DNA of 64,000 nucleotides, from contig OU862931.1 of the NCBI GenBank assembly GCA_917880885.1, positions 14,395,337 through 14,459,336 of the forward strand. Reading direction: 5' to 3'. A model generated the notes under the pieces. It worked only from the letters and a program-made list of their open reading frames with translations. It searched no databases and had not been told where the DNA came from. Below are positions 1 to 11,399 of the stretch, in pieces. The translations under genes were made by a program, and so were the position numbers. Origin of the DNA: Limnephilus marmoratus (Eukaryota; Arthropoda; Insecta; Trichoptera; Limnephilidae). Each line of letters starts with the position of its first letter. Position 1 is the stretch's first letter.

Positions 1-47
1 TTGGTGGCGATTGTATGTCACCTTAACTCGGGTGTCGAGCAATACTA
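1..47. repeat. edge copy of the 59-bp minisatellite unit
   Basis: The first bases of the window match the longer repeat unit seen again at 2213-2450 (a GGTGGCGATTGTATGTCACC core followed by a GTCGAGCAATAC block). The same minisatellite therefore lies on both sides of the first 2 kb and probably continues to the left of the window. Confidence 0.75.
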
Positions 48-169
48 TTTTACTAGGTTTTGCCCGTTGCAGAAGCAACTGACGGGTTAAGACACTATGC
101 GATTTGACGTGTGAACGTGGATGAAGCGAGGAGGAGTGTGTGTTAAATTAAATATATGAAGAAACCTGA

Positions 170-845
170 GTTCACAGTGGCCTTGCAACGCATGCCGGGT
201 ACCCGTTGTATATAATGTTATGTAGTGCAGCGCTTGCATTAAAATGTAATTTCCCAGGAATTGGAATGGAACCATTACAGTTAAGTTGATCCCGAGGTTA
301 CAGTGACCTTGCAACGCATGCCGAGTAACCGTTGTATATCATGTTATATATTGCAGGCACTTGCTTTAAAATGTTATTTCCCGGGAATTGGGATGGAACC
401 ATTACAGTTAAGTTGACCCCGAAGTTACAGTGACCTTGCAACGCATGCCGTGTACCCGTTGTATATTATGTTATAAATTGCAGGCGCTTGCATTAAAATT
501 TTATTTCCCGGGAATCGGGATGAAACCATTACAGTAAAGTTGACTCCTAGGTTACAGTGACCTTGCAACGCACGCCGGGTACCCGTTGTATATAATGTTA
601 CATAGTGCAGGCGCTTGCATTATTATGTAGTTTCCGGGGACTTGGGATGGAACCATTACAGTTTAGTTGACCCTTAGGTTAAAGTGGCCTTGCAACGCAT
701 GCCGGGTACCCGTTGTATATAATTTTATAAAGTGCATAATTTTATAATGTTGTTTCCCGGGACTTGGTAGGGAACCATTACGGTTTAGTTGACCCCGAAG
801 TTAAAGTGGCCTCGCAACGCATGCCGGGTACCCGCTGTATATAAT
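170..845. repeat. satellite, ~126-bp unit, about 6 diverged copies
   Basis: A block around GCAACGCATGCCGGGTACCC recurs near 183, 309, 435, 563, 690 and 812, spaced 122-128 bp. Each copy also carries a GTGCAGGCGCTTGCATT-like block and a GGGATGGAACCATTACAG-like block. Copies differ by substitutions and small indels, so the array is not young. The GCAACGCATGCCGGG core also occurs at the 3' ends of the Helitron-like repeats at 27985 and 35595. Confidence 0.85.
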
Positions 846-849
846 TAAT

Positions 850-1132
850 TTATTTACGCACAAATAGTCCATTAATAATAACAATCGGTTGCACGGTTTA
901 GCAGTGCAAAATTTCATTATGCCGGAGCTCACTATTGTAGTTGTATTGTATTTCATTTTGCAAGTGTAAGTACTAAGTAGGTACTTTGTTGTAATATTTC
1001 ACCAAAACGACGCCATTATGCTGTTGAGCATAAAATAATTTTCACTATAAATAAATTCATTCAATATCATGTTTTGATTTTTAAATGAAAAAAGTCCCCG
1101 CAAGTAAGTACCTACCTAGAACACGCGTAATG

Positions 1133-1163
<31 letters not shown>

Positions 1164-2210
1164 TATTTAACAATGTTCAAATAGAACACACTTAAAAATA
1201 AAAAATAATAATTAATAAAAAAAATTGACAATTCTTTAAATTTTTCTAGTAAATTTTCAGTTCTATAAAGTTCCGTTCGAGTTCTGTAATTATTTCAGTT
1301 TTGTGATGTAACTGGTCTGTAATGATAAAACAATAGAATTTGAGTAGAACCATCACAGAACGTGAAAATTAACTTAAAAAAAGTTCCATTATTCTGTATC
1401 ATCGAAACAACCTTACCGTAGTATTTATTGCATTAAAACCTAATTCGTTGTGTAGGTACCCATTCAGGTAGGTACCTGCGCATTTCCTTAGATTCCGGCA
1501 ATCTTAGCTTTTTTCATCATATTTGCAATACTACCGAAATAAGTAGGTACCTACCCCGAATGAAAAACGTATTAATTTGAACTGGCCAGGAATATTTAAA
1601 CTTCCGATGGAATCTGTGAGCGCGTATTTTGATGATTTTTTTTCGGAAAATTTCGTGTTTCGTCAGCATCTCCTGACGTATTTTATATGAGAATCATATG
1701 TTTTATTGGTGTTAAAAGTTGCGGAATCTATCCGGCTATCGTATTTTCAAAAAACATCTAGCCCGGAATCGGTTTTTCGGCGGTAATGTCGTTTTCCGAA
1801 AAACAACGACCGAAACCGCCGAGAGTTCCGTTTTGTTAGGCTAAAAATTTGACATCTAAGATTTTGACCATAGACCTAGCATTTTCCTTTGAGGAAAATG
1901 CTAAGTCTTTTTTTGTAATTTTTTTTTTGAAACGCTATCTGTCGGCGGGAAATACAACCGAGCCGAATCGAGTGATTCGAGTAGAGCTTCTAGTTTTCGC
2001 CGCCGATTCGTATCGGAGAATAAATCCCTGTATATATTTCATTTTGTCGAAAAAAATTTGCTTACAGTTTTCAGTCCCAATTTGCTTCAACCGAAAGTGA
2101 ACCTTGAGGTGGGTGAAACGCAAAGGGCGTACTGGTCGTTTTTGCGTCAACCAAAAAGTGCGCGGAAAAAGACCTCTCCCAAAACCAAACAATACTATAT
2201 ATATTATATT
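850..2210. other. AT-rich spacer, no gene seen
   Basis: It contains a (TA)n run near 1133-1155 and a perfect 10-bp-stem hairpin at 1878-1902 (AGCATTTTCC, 5-nt loop, reverse complement). The short open frames have no recognisable protein features. Confidence 0.5.
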
Positions 2211-2212
2211 AT

Positions 2213-2450
2213 GTCACGTTGGTGGCGATTGTATGTCACCTTAACTCAGGTGTCGAGCAATACTATATTATGTCACGTTGGTGGCGATTGTATGTCACCT
2301 TAACTCAGGTGTCGAGCAATACTATTTTATTGTATTATGTCACATTGGTGGCGATTGTATGTCACCTTAACTCAGATGTCGAGCAATACTATATTATGTC
2401 ACGTTGGTGGCGATTGTATGTCACCTTAACTCAGGTGTCGAGCAATATTA
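2213..2450. repeat. minisatellite, ~59-bp unit, 4 copies
   Basis: Near-identical units begin at about 2213, 2272, 2339 and 2398. Each combines the GGTGGCGAT core of the adjacent 22-bp array with a CTTAACTCAGGTGTCGAGCA block. They look like a higher-order form from which the 22-bp array arose by loss of the second block, or the reverse. Confidence 0.85.
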
Positions 2451-3060
2451 TGTCACATTGGTGGCGATAGTATGTCACATTGGTGGCGATAGTATGTCAC
2501 ACTGGTGGCGATAGTATGTCACATTGGTGGCGATAGTATATCACATTGGTGGCGATAGTATGTCACACTGGTGGCGATAGTATGTCACATTGGTGGCGAT
2601 AGTATGTCACATTGGTGGCGATAGTATGTCACATTGGTGGCGATAGTATGTCACACTGGTGGCGATAGTATGTCACATTGGTGGCGATAGTATGTCACAC
2701 TGGTGGCGATAGTATGTCACACTGGTGGCGATAGTATGTCACATTGGTGGCGATAGTATGTCACATTGGTGGCGATAGTATGTCACATTGGTGGCGATAG
2801 TATGTCACACTGGTGGCGATAGTATGTCACATTCGTGGCGATAGTATGTCACATTGGTGGCGATAGTTTGTCACATTGGTGGCGATAGTATGTCACATTG
2901 GTGGCGATAGTATGTCACATTGGTGGCGATAGTACGTCACATTGGTGGCGATGGTACGTCACATTGGTAGCGATGGTACGTCACATTGGTGGCGATGGTA
3001 CGTCGCATTGGTGGCGATGATACGTCACATTGGTGGCGATGGTACGTCAAGTTGATGGCG
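2450..3060. repeat. minisatellite, 22-bp unit, about 27 copies
   Basis: Head-to-tail units of CATTGGTGGCGATAGTATGT plus CA. The left and middle parts are nearly uniform apart from CATT/CACT alternation. Right-hand units drift to GGTACGTCA forms, giving a homogenised core and a diverged edge. Confidence 0.95.
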
Positions 3061-3418
3061 AGTATATATGTTTTATGCTTCTAGACCTTTAATGGCAAGG
3101 AGAGAGAGAGTCGTGGGGACACGACAACCAGTCAGGATGGACGAGTGTAACATTCAGATGGCTAGCAATGGCGCGCAACATCAGTCAAGAAGAAGAAGAC
3201 TTTTCGAGTAAAGGGACGCTTGCTTGTCTATGGACACTACCGCCTTGCTGGAGAGGGAAGAAGAGCTGAAAATTGTAACCGTTGTGAAATGTACTGTAAA
3301 TAAACAGTTCAAACCAAGTAATACGGACTATTAATTGACTTTTACCCCGCACACAACTTATTTTGTGTTACAATATTTTTTTTTTTTTAATAATTTTTTT
3401 TTACATTACGCAAAGCTG

Positions 3419-3757
3419 GCGGCTCATATCAAACTACTCGGGTGGCGGTTTCCTGGCAAGCTACACGAGCGGTTCTACCGCAGCGCCGCGGGAAACCGCC
3501 CTATCCTTTACCCGCACGACCGATCAACAACGTTCTCTCGCACGAACTGATGCAATCGCGGGAAACCGGTCGTGTAGTTTGAACGTGGCGGTTATCCGGG
3601 GCGGGAGAACCGCTGCATGTGCAATTTCTCCCGCCTGTGAACCGCGTGCACCCGCGGCAGGAGAACCGCCCGTGTAGTTTGCGCCATACAACGTTCATAG
3701 TAAATTGTGTCTGCTGCGGTTTCCCGCGTCGGGAGAACCGCTCGTGTAGCTTAGGCC
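3419..3757. mobile_element. GC-rich inverted-repeat element (MITE-like)
   Basis: An island much richer in GC than its surroundings. A GCTACACGAGCGGTTCT block near its left end is inverted as AGAACCGCTCGTGTAGC at 3733-3749, and related CGGGAGAACCGC/GTGTAG blocks recur inside in both orientations. This is the design of a foldback or MITE element. I did not find a clear target duplication, so the class is open. Confidence 0.55.
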
Positions 3758-3810
3758 TTAGGTCTGTAAGATAGGTCTTGTGTTTACATCTTATCTGCCT
3801 GCCTTATATA

Positions 3811-4173
3811 CAGGGTGTTAAGTGACGTACTTTACTTACTTTAACCAGTGATTCCTGACATTATTTGGATTAAAAAATGTAAACGAAATTTTGGTTTCCG
3901 GTGACATTTTTTTTTTCTACAAAAACATTAAAAATGGTAGTTGTTGAACAGATGGAGGCGGGGTAAGGGGTTCGTCGGACACCCGGCTGAGTGACCAGTG
4001 ACGATATGCGGAAGCAATTTTTTTTTCATTTGTTTGATTTTGAAGAAAAAAATTTGAAAAAAAAAAGCTGTCAAAAAAAATCACCGGAGACCAAAATTTC
4101 ATTTACATTTTTTACTCCAAATAATGTCAGGAATCACTGGTTAAAGTAAGTCAAGTACGTCCCTTAACACCCT
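3811..4173. mobile_element. MITE with ~100-bp terminal inverted repeats
   Basis: The left end CAGGGTGTTAAGTGACGTAC and the right end (reverse complement) AGGGTGTTAAGGGACGTAC continue as inverted repeats for about 100 bp, sharing the block CCAGTGATTCCTGACATTA. TATA lies on both sides. CAGGGTG ends next to TA suggest a Tc1/mariner-type non-autonomous element (family-level inference). A relative starts at 63825. Confidence 0.8.
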
Positions 4174-4189
4174 ATATATACAAATAGTT

Positions 4190-4796
4190 TTACCAACGGT
4201 CAAGATAAGTTTTTCAAAAGCATTTTAGTTACGTATCCTCAAGAACTTTAGTAAAACTTTTACGAGGGTTAGTCGTGTGACAGAGCAGGGTCTTTGTTTC
4301 GCTTTGGCCATCATTTTTTCGGTCCTCGGGGCCGGTAAGTAATTTCTGATGACTCACTAATGCGAATTGGCAAAAAGTGGCGACGAACAAGTCAAAGGTA
4401 ATGAACGAGCGGAAAATTTACATATTGGCTGCCTAAAGATAGAAGGAAACAACGTAATTTTGGAATAAAATTCTTTTTGAAATATTTTATTCTCCATTCA
4501 AATATATTACGTAAGCACATTCAAAAGAAAAATTATCTAGACCTTAAAATGCATTGCGTGGGATTTTTTGTTGTCAACTGCTCCCCAAAAGCTATTATTT
4601 GACCTGAGATAGTGGGACTATAGCATTCCCAATTGAGGTAAGTTGTCAGTGGCATACAGTCCATAAAGGTTGAAAATCTTGAAGCCTACTCTACGAATAA
4701 CTAACCATTGAAGGAAATCAAATGATTTTAAAAAAAGAAAGATTTATCCCATAAATTTGCGAATATTACATAGTCACAATCGGCCTTCATTGATAC
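4190..4796. other. spacer, nothing recognised
   Basis: No coding signal, RNA gene or clear repeat structure seen between the MITE and the short tRNA-bearing element. Confidence 0.4.
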
Positions 4797-4873
4797 TAAA
4801 TTATTATTATAAGCAATAATTATCAGAATGAAGTACTCATCTACATTGAAAAAATCTTCCGAGAAAAGATACA

Positions 4874-4945
4874 AGCCGCCAACAGGACTTGAACCCGTGT
4901 CCTTCTGATTGCCGGTCAGGTGCTCTACCACTGAGCTATGCCGGC
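4874..4945 (-). tRNA. tRNA-like gene in short element (anticodon position GGC, atypical)
   Basis: It folds as a cloverleaf: acceptor GCCGGCA/TGGCGGC with one mismatch, D stem GCTC/GAGC, anticodon stem CCTGA/TCAGA with a mismatched outer pair, and T stem ACGGG/CCTGT with one weak pair. A box TAGCTCAGTGG and B box GGTTCAAGTCC are intact. The anticodon loop CCGGCAA has C where U33 is expected and would read GGC, which eukaryotes do not normally use for alanine. Best read as tRNA-derived rather than a working tRNA. Confidence 0.6.
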
Positions 4946-5146
4946 TTATCTAATACGCGCCAAATAATTAAATATATACTAGTGTTTCATTCAACAATTA
5001 CTGCTTATTACATTTTTACAACTGAAAACAAGCTTATTTTTTGTGAGAGAGGCATTGTTAGTGCTAAATCTCTCGCTAGGTGGCGTCGAGACAAATTATG
5101 TCTACATTTTTTGGTGAAATACTTTAACTTGTCAAATAATTATTTA

Positions 5147-5208
5147 ATCAGTGGTAGAGCACCTGACCGGCAATCAGAAGGACACGGGTTCAAGTCCCGT
5201 TGGCGGCA
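5147..5208 (+). pseudogene. 5'-truncated tRNA-like segment, inverted partner of 4874-4945
   Basis: It starts inside the D loop (CAGTGGTAGAGC) and runs through the anticodon arm and an intact T arm (CACGGGTTCAAGTCCCG) to the acceptor 3' strand. The acceptor 5' strand and D-stem 5' half are missing, so it cannot fold fully. It is the inverted copy that makes the element a foldback. Confidence 0.75.
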
Positions 5209-5959
5209 TGTACGAGTATCTTTTCTCGGAAGATTTTTTCAATGTACTCGTAGATGAGTGCTTCAGGCTGATAATTATTGCTTATAATAATTGTTACCCT
5301 TTGTGCTTTGCATAAAAATCTTGAATTAAACGTTAGTTTATCAATTAAAAATAATATAAATTATTGTTTCTAAATTAAATATTTACATTTTTCCTACGAT
5401 AATAAAATTACCATCTTCAAATATTCAAAGCACAATATAATCTTACCCGAATTAATCATCAAACAGTATTAATAGCCTAGCGACTGTATGGTTTAAATTT
5501 AAGAATTTAGCTCAGAATACAACTCTGACGCCGCGCCTTGCGCAAAACCGTTTTCGTACGTGGAATTTGTACACAAATCTACTTTTGTAATATAACCGAA
5601 TTAAAGCAATGCCAAAAGATGGCGCCACTTACGTTAACAGCTAGCGTAAGGACCATCGCCTGGCAGACGAAAGAACTATGAATTTGTAATTTCGTAAATC
5701 TCTCCGGATATGGGTAGATTGACGATAATATGATTATTCTTGTAACTGGAAGTTGTGAATAATAATACCACGCGTCTATAAATTATAATATATGACATCG
5801 TTGCCTGTCGCAGTTACTTTGTCCCGGTGACCAGCTGTCACTGGATCCGAGGAAATGGCTATTTTTGGAACCAGTTCCAATCGGATTTAAAAAATGGTCA
5901 CCAACTCTTAAATTGGGCGAAACGGAACAAAAGTCACCGACAGGGCCCAGCAGCAAAAA

Positions 5960-6190
5960 CAGCTAGTTTGAAATAAACTATGCACTGCCTGTCTTTGAAC
6001 ATATATAAATGGACGCCACAGTACGTTGGGAGGCTCAATGAAGTGGGGAAGGAATCTGGCTATTTATGTGGTCACCAAACACGACTAAAACCATTTAAAG
6101 CAACAAATTAATTCGTTTCAATTCGAAATGGTGGCCTTTTACCACGGCAATTGTGAGAGTATGTACCACTCTTTAATGTGCCGCAAGTAC
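5960..6190 (+). repeat. dispersed repeat E, copy 1
   Basis: The segment around CACCAAACACGACTAAAACC, followed by a TTTCAATTC..AATGGTGG block and a CCACTCT block, recurs diverged at about 40225-40440 in the same orientation. No class assigned. Confidence 0.55.
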
Positions 6191-6216
6191 ATTTTAACGT
6201 AATATATTTTTATGTT

Positions 6217-6558
6217 CAATTTGGGAGGCGAGAATGGGTACCGCCGCCCCGGAACCTTTATTGGATAACCAACACATTTGCTATAGGTCATCCCAAGTGG
6301 TTCGCCACGTTTGGTGATTAAGCAGGAGTGCCCAGGTTCATTAGGTGAGGTTTGTCTAGGTCATCGAGGCGGATGGACAGAATACACGGAACCCCAGATT
6401 CCTTCCGACCCCTTAAGCCCTTTTCCTTCCGAGAACTCTCCTCTCCTTCCTTTCCTAAAAAAAACACTTTACACATCATCCCCAAAAATGACATGATCCT
6501 GAGGGATATTATTTTCCTCAGAGCCTCTTGTGTGGGCCTTATTTAAAAAAAAAACAAA
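6217..6558 (+). mobile_element. SINE-like family A, internally deleted copy
   Basis: It begins CAATTTGGGAGGCG and runs through the family landmarks (TGGTTCGCCACGTTTGGTGA, GAGGTTTGTCTAGGTC). It ends in the decayed CTGAGGG..TTTTCCTCAG stem-loop and an A run. The middle block seen in fuller copies (61548-62022) is missing. Confidence 0.75.
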
Positions 6559-6639
6559 TAAAACATGTTGAACAAATACAATTGTCTGCGCGCGCGCCGG
6601 GATTCCTAGGATCTTAAGGCCATGCAACTGCCCACAAAA

Positions 6640-6925
6640 AGAAGAAGATGGAGATATATGAAATTACGAATGTCAGAGGAACGCGCTAGTATTTAAAGCG
6701 ACAAAATCGATGTGAAAATTGTGAAAATGTTTAATAAAACACGACTCGTTTAAAATAGAGCAAAAATCTCGCGGGGGTTGTCTTAAACAGCATTTAATGA
6801 AACACTGTGAATTTTTTCATACATATAACTGAACTAACATGTTTATAATAATTTTTGGAGCATACTTTGCGATTTTTTTCTATCGAGGGTATTTTACATA
6901 ATTTGCGTTTCGGCGCTACGAATGT
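6640..6925 (+). repeat. dispersed repeat D, copy 1 (inverted copy at 39535-39832)
   Basis: Shared landmarks with the inverted copy include ATTAAACATTTTC..ATCGATTTTGTCGC (reverse complement here), AACACGACTCGTTTAAAAT and the GCGTTTCGGCGC end. Moderate divergence, no coding capacity. Probably two copies of one non-autonomous transposon. Confidence 0.7.
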
Positions 6926-8070
6926 CCAGATATTATCTTAAAAAATAACATATATTTTTTTAAGAGCTTAAAAACTTCAGATGTTTAAGGGAAGTTTTGC
7001 AAGAAATCGGTAGAAATTCGGGTAGCGGCGTCTTAAGACCTCAACCACGGAAACCGTCAATAATATTGACGAAGCTTGCAATATTTTGCACCCCGTACGG
7101 ATGGTTTAAATTTTAAATATTGTGCTCAAGACAAATGTGCCCTGTTTTCCTCATTGACCATCACTTACTTAATCCGATTATATTTTAGAAAATTAAAAAA
7201 AAACTTTCTTTAGTAGTACAGCTACGTTCCTGACTTGTTTTAAGCGATGATTCCTGACATCAGCTAGCCAGCCAAACTATCAACGAGAATCAAAAAGCCA
7301 GTCAGTCAGCCAGCCGCTCGTGTGGTGAAAGCAAAAGATAACGCCAAGCTTGTTGCTTCCGGTTTACTTTGATGTTCATATTTTGCTCGAAAGAGGAGTA
7401 GCTAGTATTTTCCGGCTTTTTTGGTTTAAAACTGTACATCAACCACTACACAAATAAAAACAACTTTAAAATGATTCTGTCGTAACGTGAGTACGTAGTC
7501 CCTTTTCTCCCACAGTTGATATTTGGCGGGTCTTTGAAGTTTACAACAAGCACGGTGTGCAATATTAAAATAGCCCTGAAAAGTTATTTTGTGCCTGAGA
7601 TTTTTTTGATTACATGACAACGTTGTTTGATGAAGATTTTTGATAACGTGCCACTTACATATTAATTTGATACAAATATTTATGCTGCAAAATTCTAAGA
7701 GTTAATTTTTTGCGGATATTTGGTTTACTGGAAATTGATTGGAATTGTGAAATTAGTTTTCATTGTGAAATTGCAGTTTCTAAAGCTATTGAAAGGTGCA
7801 CGGCATTGCATTATTTATTTGTTTATTTATTGATTTACGCGCATTTAGACTTTTACATACATATATATATAACAATATTTACGAAATAATACTAGCAAAT
7901 AGTGCAGGAAATGACTGTTTAAAACACTTGCACAAAAACAAATATCAAGCAAAAGTAATATTGAATTTGATCCACACAGTATGCAGACACAAAATATTTT
8001 AAAAAAAAATACAAAATAATTTCTCTCCTTCAGCCGACAAAACACCACCAATATGCTAGTCAATTCAAAC
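6926..8070. other. spacer, no gene seen
   Basis: AT-rich. The motif CGATGATTCCTGACAT at 7245-7260 resembles part of the MITE arm at 3811-4173 and may be a worn fragment. Nothing else recognised. Confidence 0.4.
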
Positions 8071-8077
8071 AGTTTCA

Positions 8078-8407
8078 TCAAAACATTCCTCTACTTGATG
8101 AAAAAAACTTCAATAATGTACGCTTATATATTAAAATTGACGTATTAAATATATAAACAACATCGGAGTATTTGTTTCCAAGCTGTTGAATCCGTCTCAT
8201 AGGAGTGTAATATTGGGATATTGATGTGGAATTGCTACAATAATATGGTAGATATTGTCTTGTGACTGACCTGCCAGGAGTATGAAAAGAGATTACATAT
8301 AATAAATCAGGGGTGTCAAACATTGAATTAATGATTTTATACAAACAGGTTAAATCGGAAATGATTCTACGATCAGATAATTTTATTAAATTTAATAAAC
8401 AAATCAT
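8078..8407 (-). pseudogene. LINE ORF2 C-terminal remnant
   Basis: A 109-residue open frame without start context. Its order of motifs (LSDRRIISDLTCLYKIIN, a hydrophobic stretch, then a MRRIQQLGNKY-type block and VVYIFNTS near the end) resembles the C-terminal tail of Jockey/CR1-like LINE reverse transcriptases. No catalytic motif is present, and the frame is closed upstream. Recognition is by pattern only. Confidence 0.55.
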
Positions 8408-9054
8408 AATTTAACAACTTTTAAACGATCCAAAAGAACTACAGGATGACTGATTTGGAAAAAAAGTAATAGGTATCTCTCGGTAGGTACTTTGAGTTGT
8501 GTTGAAATTTTGAATTCACAAGTTTCTTAGCAGCACGAGAGAGAGCTTGCTAACAATATTTTGAAGAATTTGTGTCATCGGAAATATCTGAAAGAATTTG
8601 AAGAATGTAAAGTATCTGATTATTCTGATTTCAGCGCCGTATTAAATAATTGTGTAAAGAATTAGAAGATTTGGATGATTCAAACTTGTCTCATTTGGTG
8701 AGCATCAACTCGTAGATGAGCGTCATTTTGAATTTTCGAAATTTGAACGATCCCCGTTAATGATCAAACAATTTTGATTGTGCTCTCAAGTACACTGGTT
8801 AAAATGTTATTCGTATCAATATATCATTGCAATACGATCAAAAGCTAAAAAATACATAAGAAATTCTAGATGGCGGCGCAGATCATCAATTTGATGATCA
8901 TCAAATTTAACCAGGTTCTCAAACAATCCAATCAAATAAATATTAACATGAATATGCTTAAAAAAACTTGTTTATAAAAATGTTTTAGGTTGACAAATAA
9001 CGATATCCATCTCGAAAACATATAATGCCTTCAGTCTAAACTTCTCCTTTTTTA

Positions 9055-9845
9055 AAAGGTGGTAAAGTCACGCCTTAAGAGGAAATAACCAGACACACCA
9101 AAATATGTCATTTTTAAATAAAATTCTAGACGTATTGACCCTTTTCCCAAGTAATTATAATTTCGAAAGACTGGTAAAGCTATGTTTAAAATTTTGAGAA
9201 AATAGGTTTATTTTTAGTACAAAAAGGTTTTACCATAGGTCGTTGGCAGATTTGTTAATTTTTTAAACGAAAATTATATTTTACCAGACATATTTCATAC
9301 CATGTAATTTATATTATTGTAAATCAATACGTTATCTAGTAAATGCATGTTTTGAAATTTTAATTTTAGTTCGAATGAAATCATTAAAAAATATATCCGA
9401 ACGCTTATTTATGACAAAAATTTCTCTGTTTGGTCTATAGAGAAATGTCCGCGCCCTTGTTTTGTGATGAAAATACTTCAGTTTGTCTATTTATTTACGG
9501 TCTTACAAACTAAAATATTTAAAAAAAATATCTGCATTCTTATTTTGCTTAGACATTATTGAAAAATTATAAATACTTATGATAAAAAAATAATTACAAA
9601 AAGGTACATAATTTTAATAGTTTTATCATCACGAGCTTGAGCATTTTTGAATGTAGGTATTTATCAAAGCAAATTTTGTGTCAAATAAGGTCGATATTGA
9701 GTTGTTGTGTTAAAATGCTGGTATGGAGAAAAACTATTTTTTCTATTAGGAACAACCCTGTGTAGCAAGGGTACGATCGCAAGATCATCGTTCGACGAAA
9801 TTTAATTCTCGGCCGCCGGTTAATGGCTCTTAACTACAAACTTTA
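9055..9845 (+). repeat. repeat family C, diverged copy
   Basis: Colinear with 17442-17846 plus 25902-26219, and with the reverse complement of 59348-60823. Landmarks are the TAGACGTATTGAC block, ATAGGTCGTTGGCAGATTTGTT, and the right end near CGACGAAATTTAATTCTCGG. Its outer terminal repeats are worn. Confidence 0.75.
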
Positions 9846-10313
9846 AAAAAGTTACCTCCAAATAGCATTTTCTTCGCTCTACAGTTGTATTTGTATTGTC
9901 GACCTCTTAAAGTTTCAGTCTAGATCCATTTGACCAATCTACCTTCAGATTAGGGAAATCCTCTTAGACGAAGACTGCTTGTTTAAATCTATTTCTCTTT
10001 CCGAAACCTTTTAGCTGTGCTCTAATAGACGCAAGAAAAACCCTCGTCTATTTTTTATTTTAAAAAGGCAAATCTTAACATTAGATTAGATAGAAACATC
10101 ATCACAATTGAACGATTCACGTTAAACACCAATTATTTCTCTGCCTGTTTAAACATTTGGACTTGGATTTGATCATATGCTAAACTGGGAAGAGTATCGT
10201 CGTTTAACTGGAATCGTTCAAATCTTCGACCAAACTTGATCGAAGGTTCAAATATAAAATAAAAATTGGGCAGTATCGTTGAATTGATGGATATCAAATA
10301 TGATGACACCCCA

Positions 10314-10725
10314 ACTTTTGGGAGGTGGGTTTGGGTACCTCCGCCCAGGAATCATTTATTGGATAACCTAAACCTACGTTTGGTGACTTAGAAGGGGGGT
10401 CCGGGTTCATGGAGGAGAGGTTTGTCTAGGTCTTGGTGGCAAATGCGTTTGCCCACCTACTGCGTGGCGGGCTGGATCGGGAGAGACTGGTTTAGAGAGG
10501 CCTAGCTCTGAAATCTACATCCGGACTCTCTTGACGCATGGATTCATACATCCTTCACTCCTGAACACATTGACCCACATATTCCTACCAACCTCCGTAT
10601 TTCTTTCTCAGAGTTACCTTATTTCCTTCCTTTACCTAAAAAGACCCTCCATTCAGCATCTCCAAAGATGAAACAGGCCCCGAGACAAAAACTTTTGTAC
10701 ATCAATCTCGTGTAGTCTGTACCTA
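10314..10725 (+). mobile_element. SINE-like family A copy
   Basis: Starts TTTTGGGAGGTGGGTTTGGG. It keeps TTATTGGATAACC, GAGGTTTGTCTAGGTCTTGG and the TTTGCCCACCTACTGCGTGG block. It ends with an AGATGAAACAGGCCCCGAGA tail whose stem-loop is degraded. Confidence 0.75.
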
Positions 10726-10755
10726 TATCCTTTTCATACCTCTCTCTCTCTGGTT

Positions 10756-11395
10756 TCAATCCTGGGATCGGTTTGCAGCAATTTCATCTATTCGTCTCTT
10801 CCACTCTTCCCTGTCTTGTGCGGCTCTTTTGAAGTCTGCATATGATGAGCAGCGCACGTCCACCAGCAGCTCCTCCAGGTACTCTCGGCGTGGGCGTCCC
10901 CTAGAGTTTGTCCCCTCGGTCGTACCCTCCATTATGGCATGCAAGAGGCCTTCTTGCTTTATTACATGGCCGATCCATCTTGAACGCCTTTCGGACAAGG
11001 TCCTGAGCAGGTGCCTTCCTCCTTCGATTCTTTGTAGAACCTCCTCATTTGTTATATGGTCTCTCCAGGAAATTCCTAATAGTCTTCAATAGGACCACAT
11101 CTCAAACGCCTCTAGTCTTCGTTTATCTCTTTCAGATAGGCAACATGTTTCGCAGCCGTACATCAAGATACTTCATATACAGGTCTTGATGAGGAGTATT
11201 CTCAGTTTTAGGTCTATATTATTCGATTCTATTATTTTCGACCTTTTATTGAATGCAAGCCTAGCCTGGTGTATACGGCTGTCGACCTCGCTCTTAGACC
11301 GACCGTCCTATGTTATTTTGCTCCCGAGGTAGACAAATATTTCATACCTATCGTCTGGTAATCCCGTTATTAAAAACGTCAAGTAGGCTATCTCT
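10756..11395 (-). pseudogene. LINE ORF2 3' remnant (CR1/RTE-like)
   Basis: Read on the minus strand, fragments match the C-terminal half of a LINE reverse transcriptase: a YLGSKIT motif, a SEVDSRIHQARLAF block, CETCCLSERDKRRLEAFEM, then RSRWIGHVIKQEG and the terminal SRGRPRREYLEELL block. In-frame stops interrupt it around 11090 and 11310, so it is dead. EN and the catalytic RT core are missing. Confidence 0.8.
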
Positions 11396-11399
11396 AAAA

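Larger units (their letters stand above)
4806..5356. mobile_element. short tRNA-bearing foldback element, minimal relative of the 49333-58052 array
   Basis: The left end is ATTATAAGCAATAATTATCA. Next come a minus-strand tRNA-like gene, a body colinear with the 413-bp array unit, an inverted 5'-truncated tRNA-like segment, and a right end close to AAAAATAATA. Direct repeats TAAATTATT flank it at 4797-4805 and 5357-5365. Both termini correspond to the two outer ends of the large array in reverse orientation, so this is an older, unexpanded member of the same family with independent divergence. No protein-coding capacity. The class is unrecognised. Confidence 0.8.

Noticed and set aside
61..110. 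Helitron 3' end on minus strand (ACTAGGTTTTGCCCG with a hairpin)
   Set aside because: The tip resembles CTAG ends of insect Helitrons, but no matching TC start was found in the window and the stem has a bulge; not enough to annotate.
3060..3355. Possible LTR end (AATAAA, CCCGCACACAAC end) after the 22-bp minisatellite
   Set aside because: The segment has an LTR-like look (poly-A signal near the end) but I could not find a second edge or a duplication.
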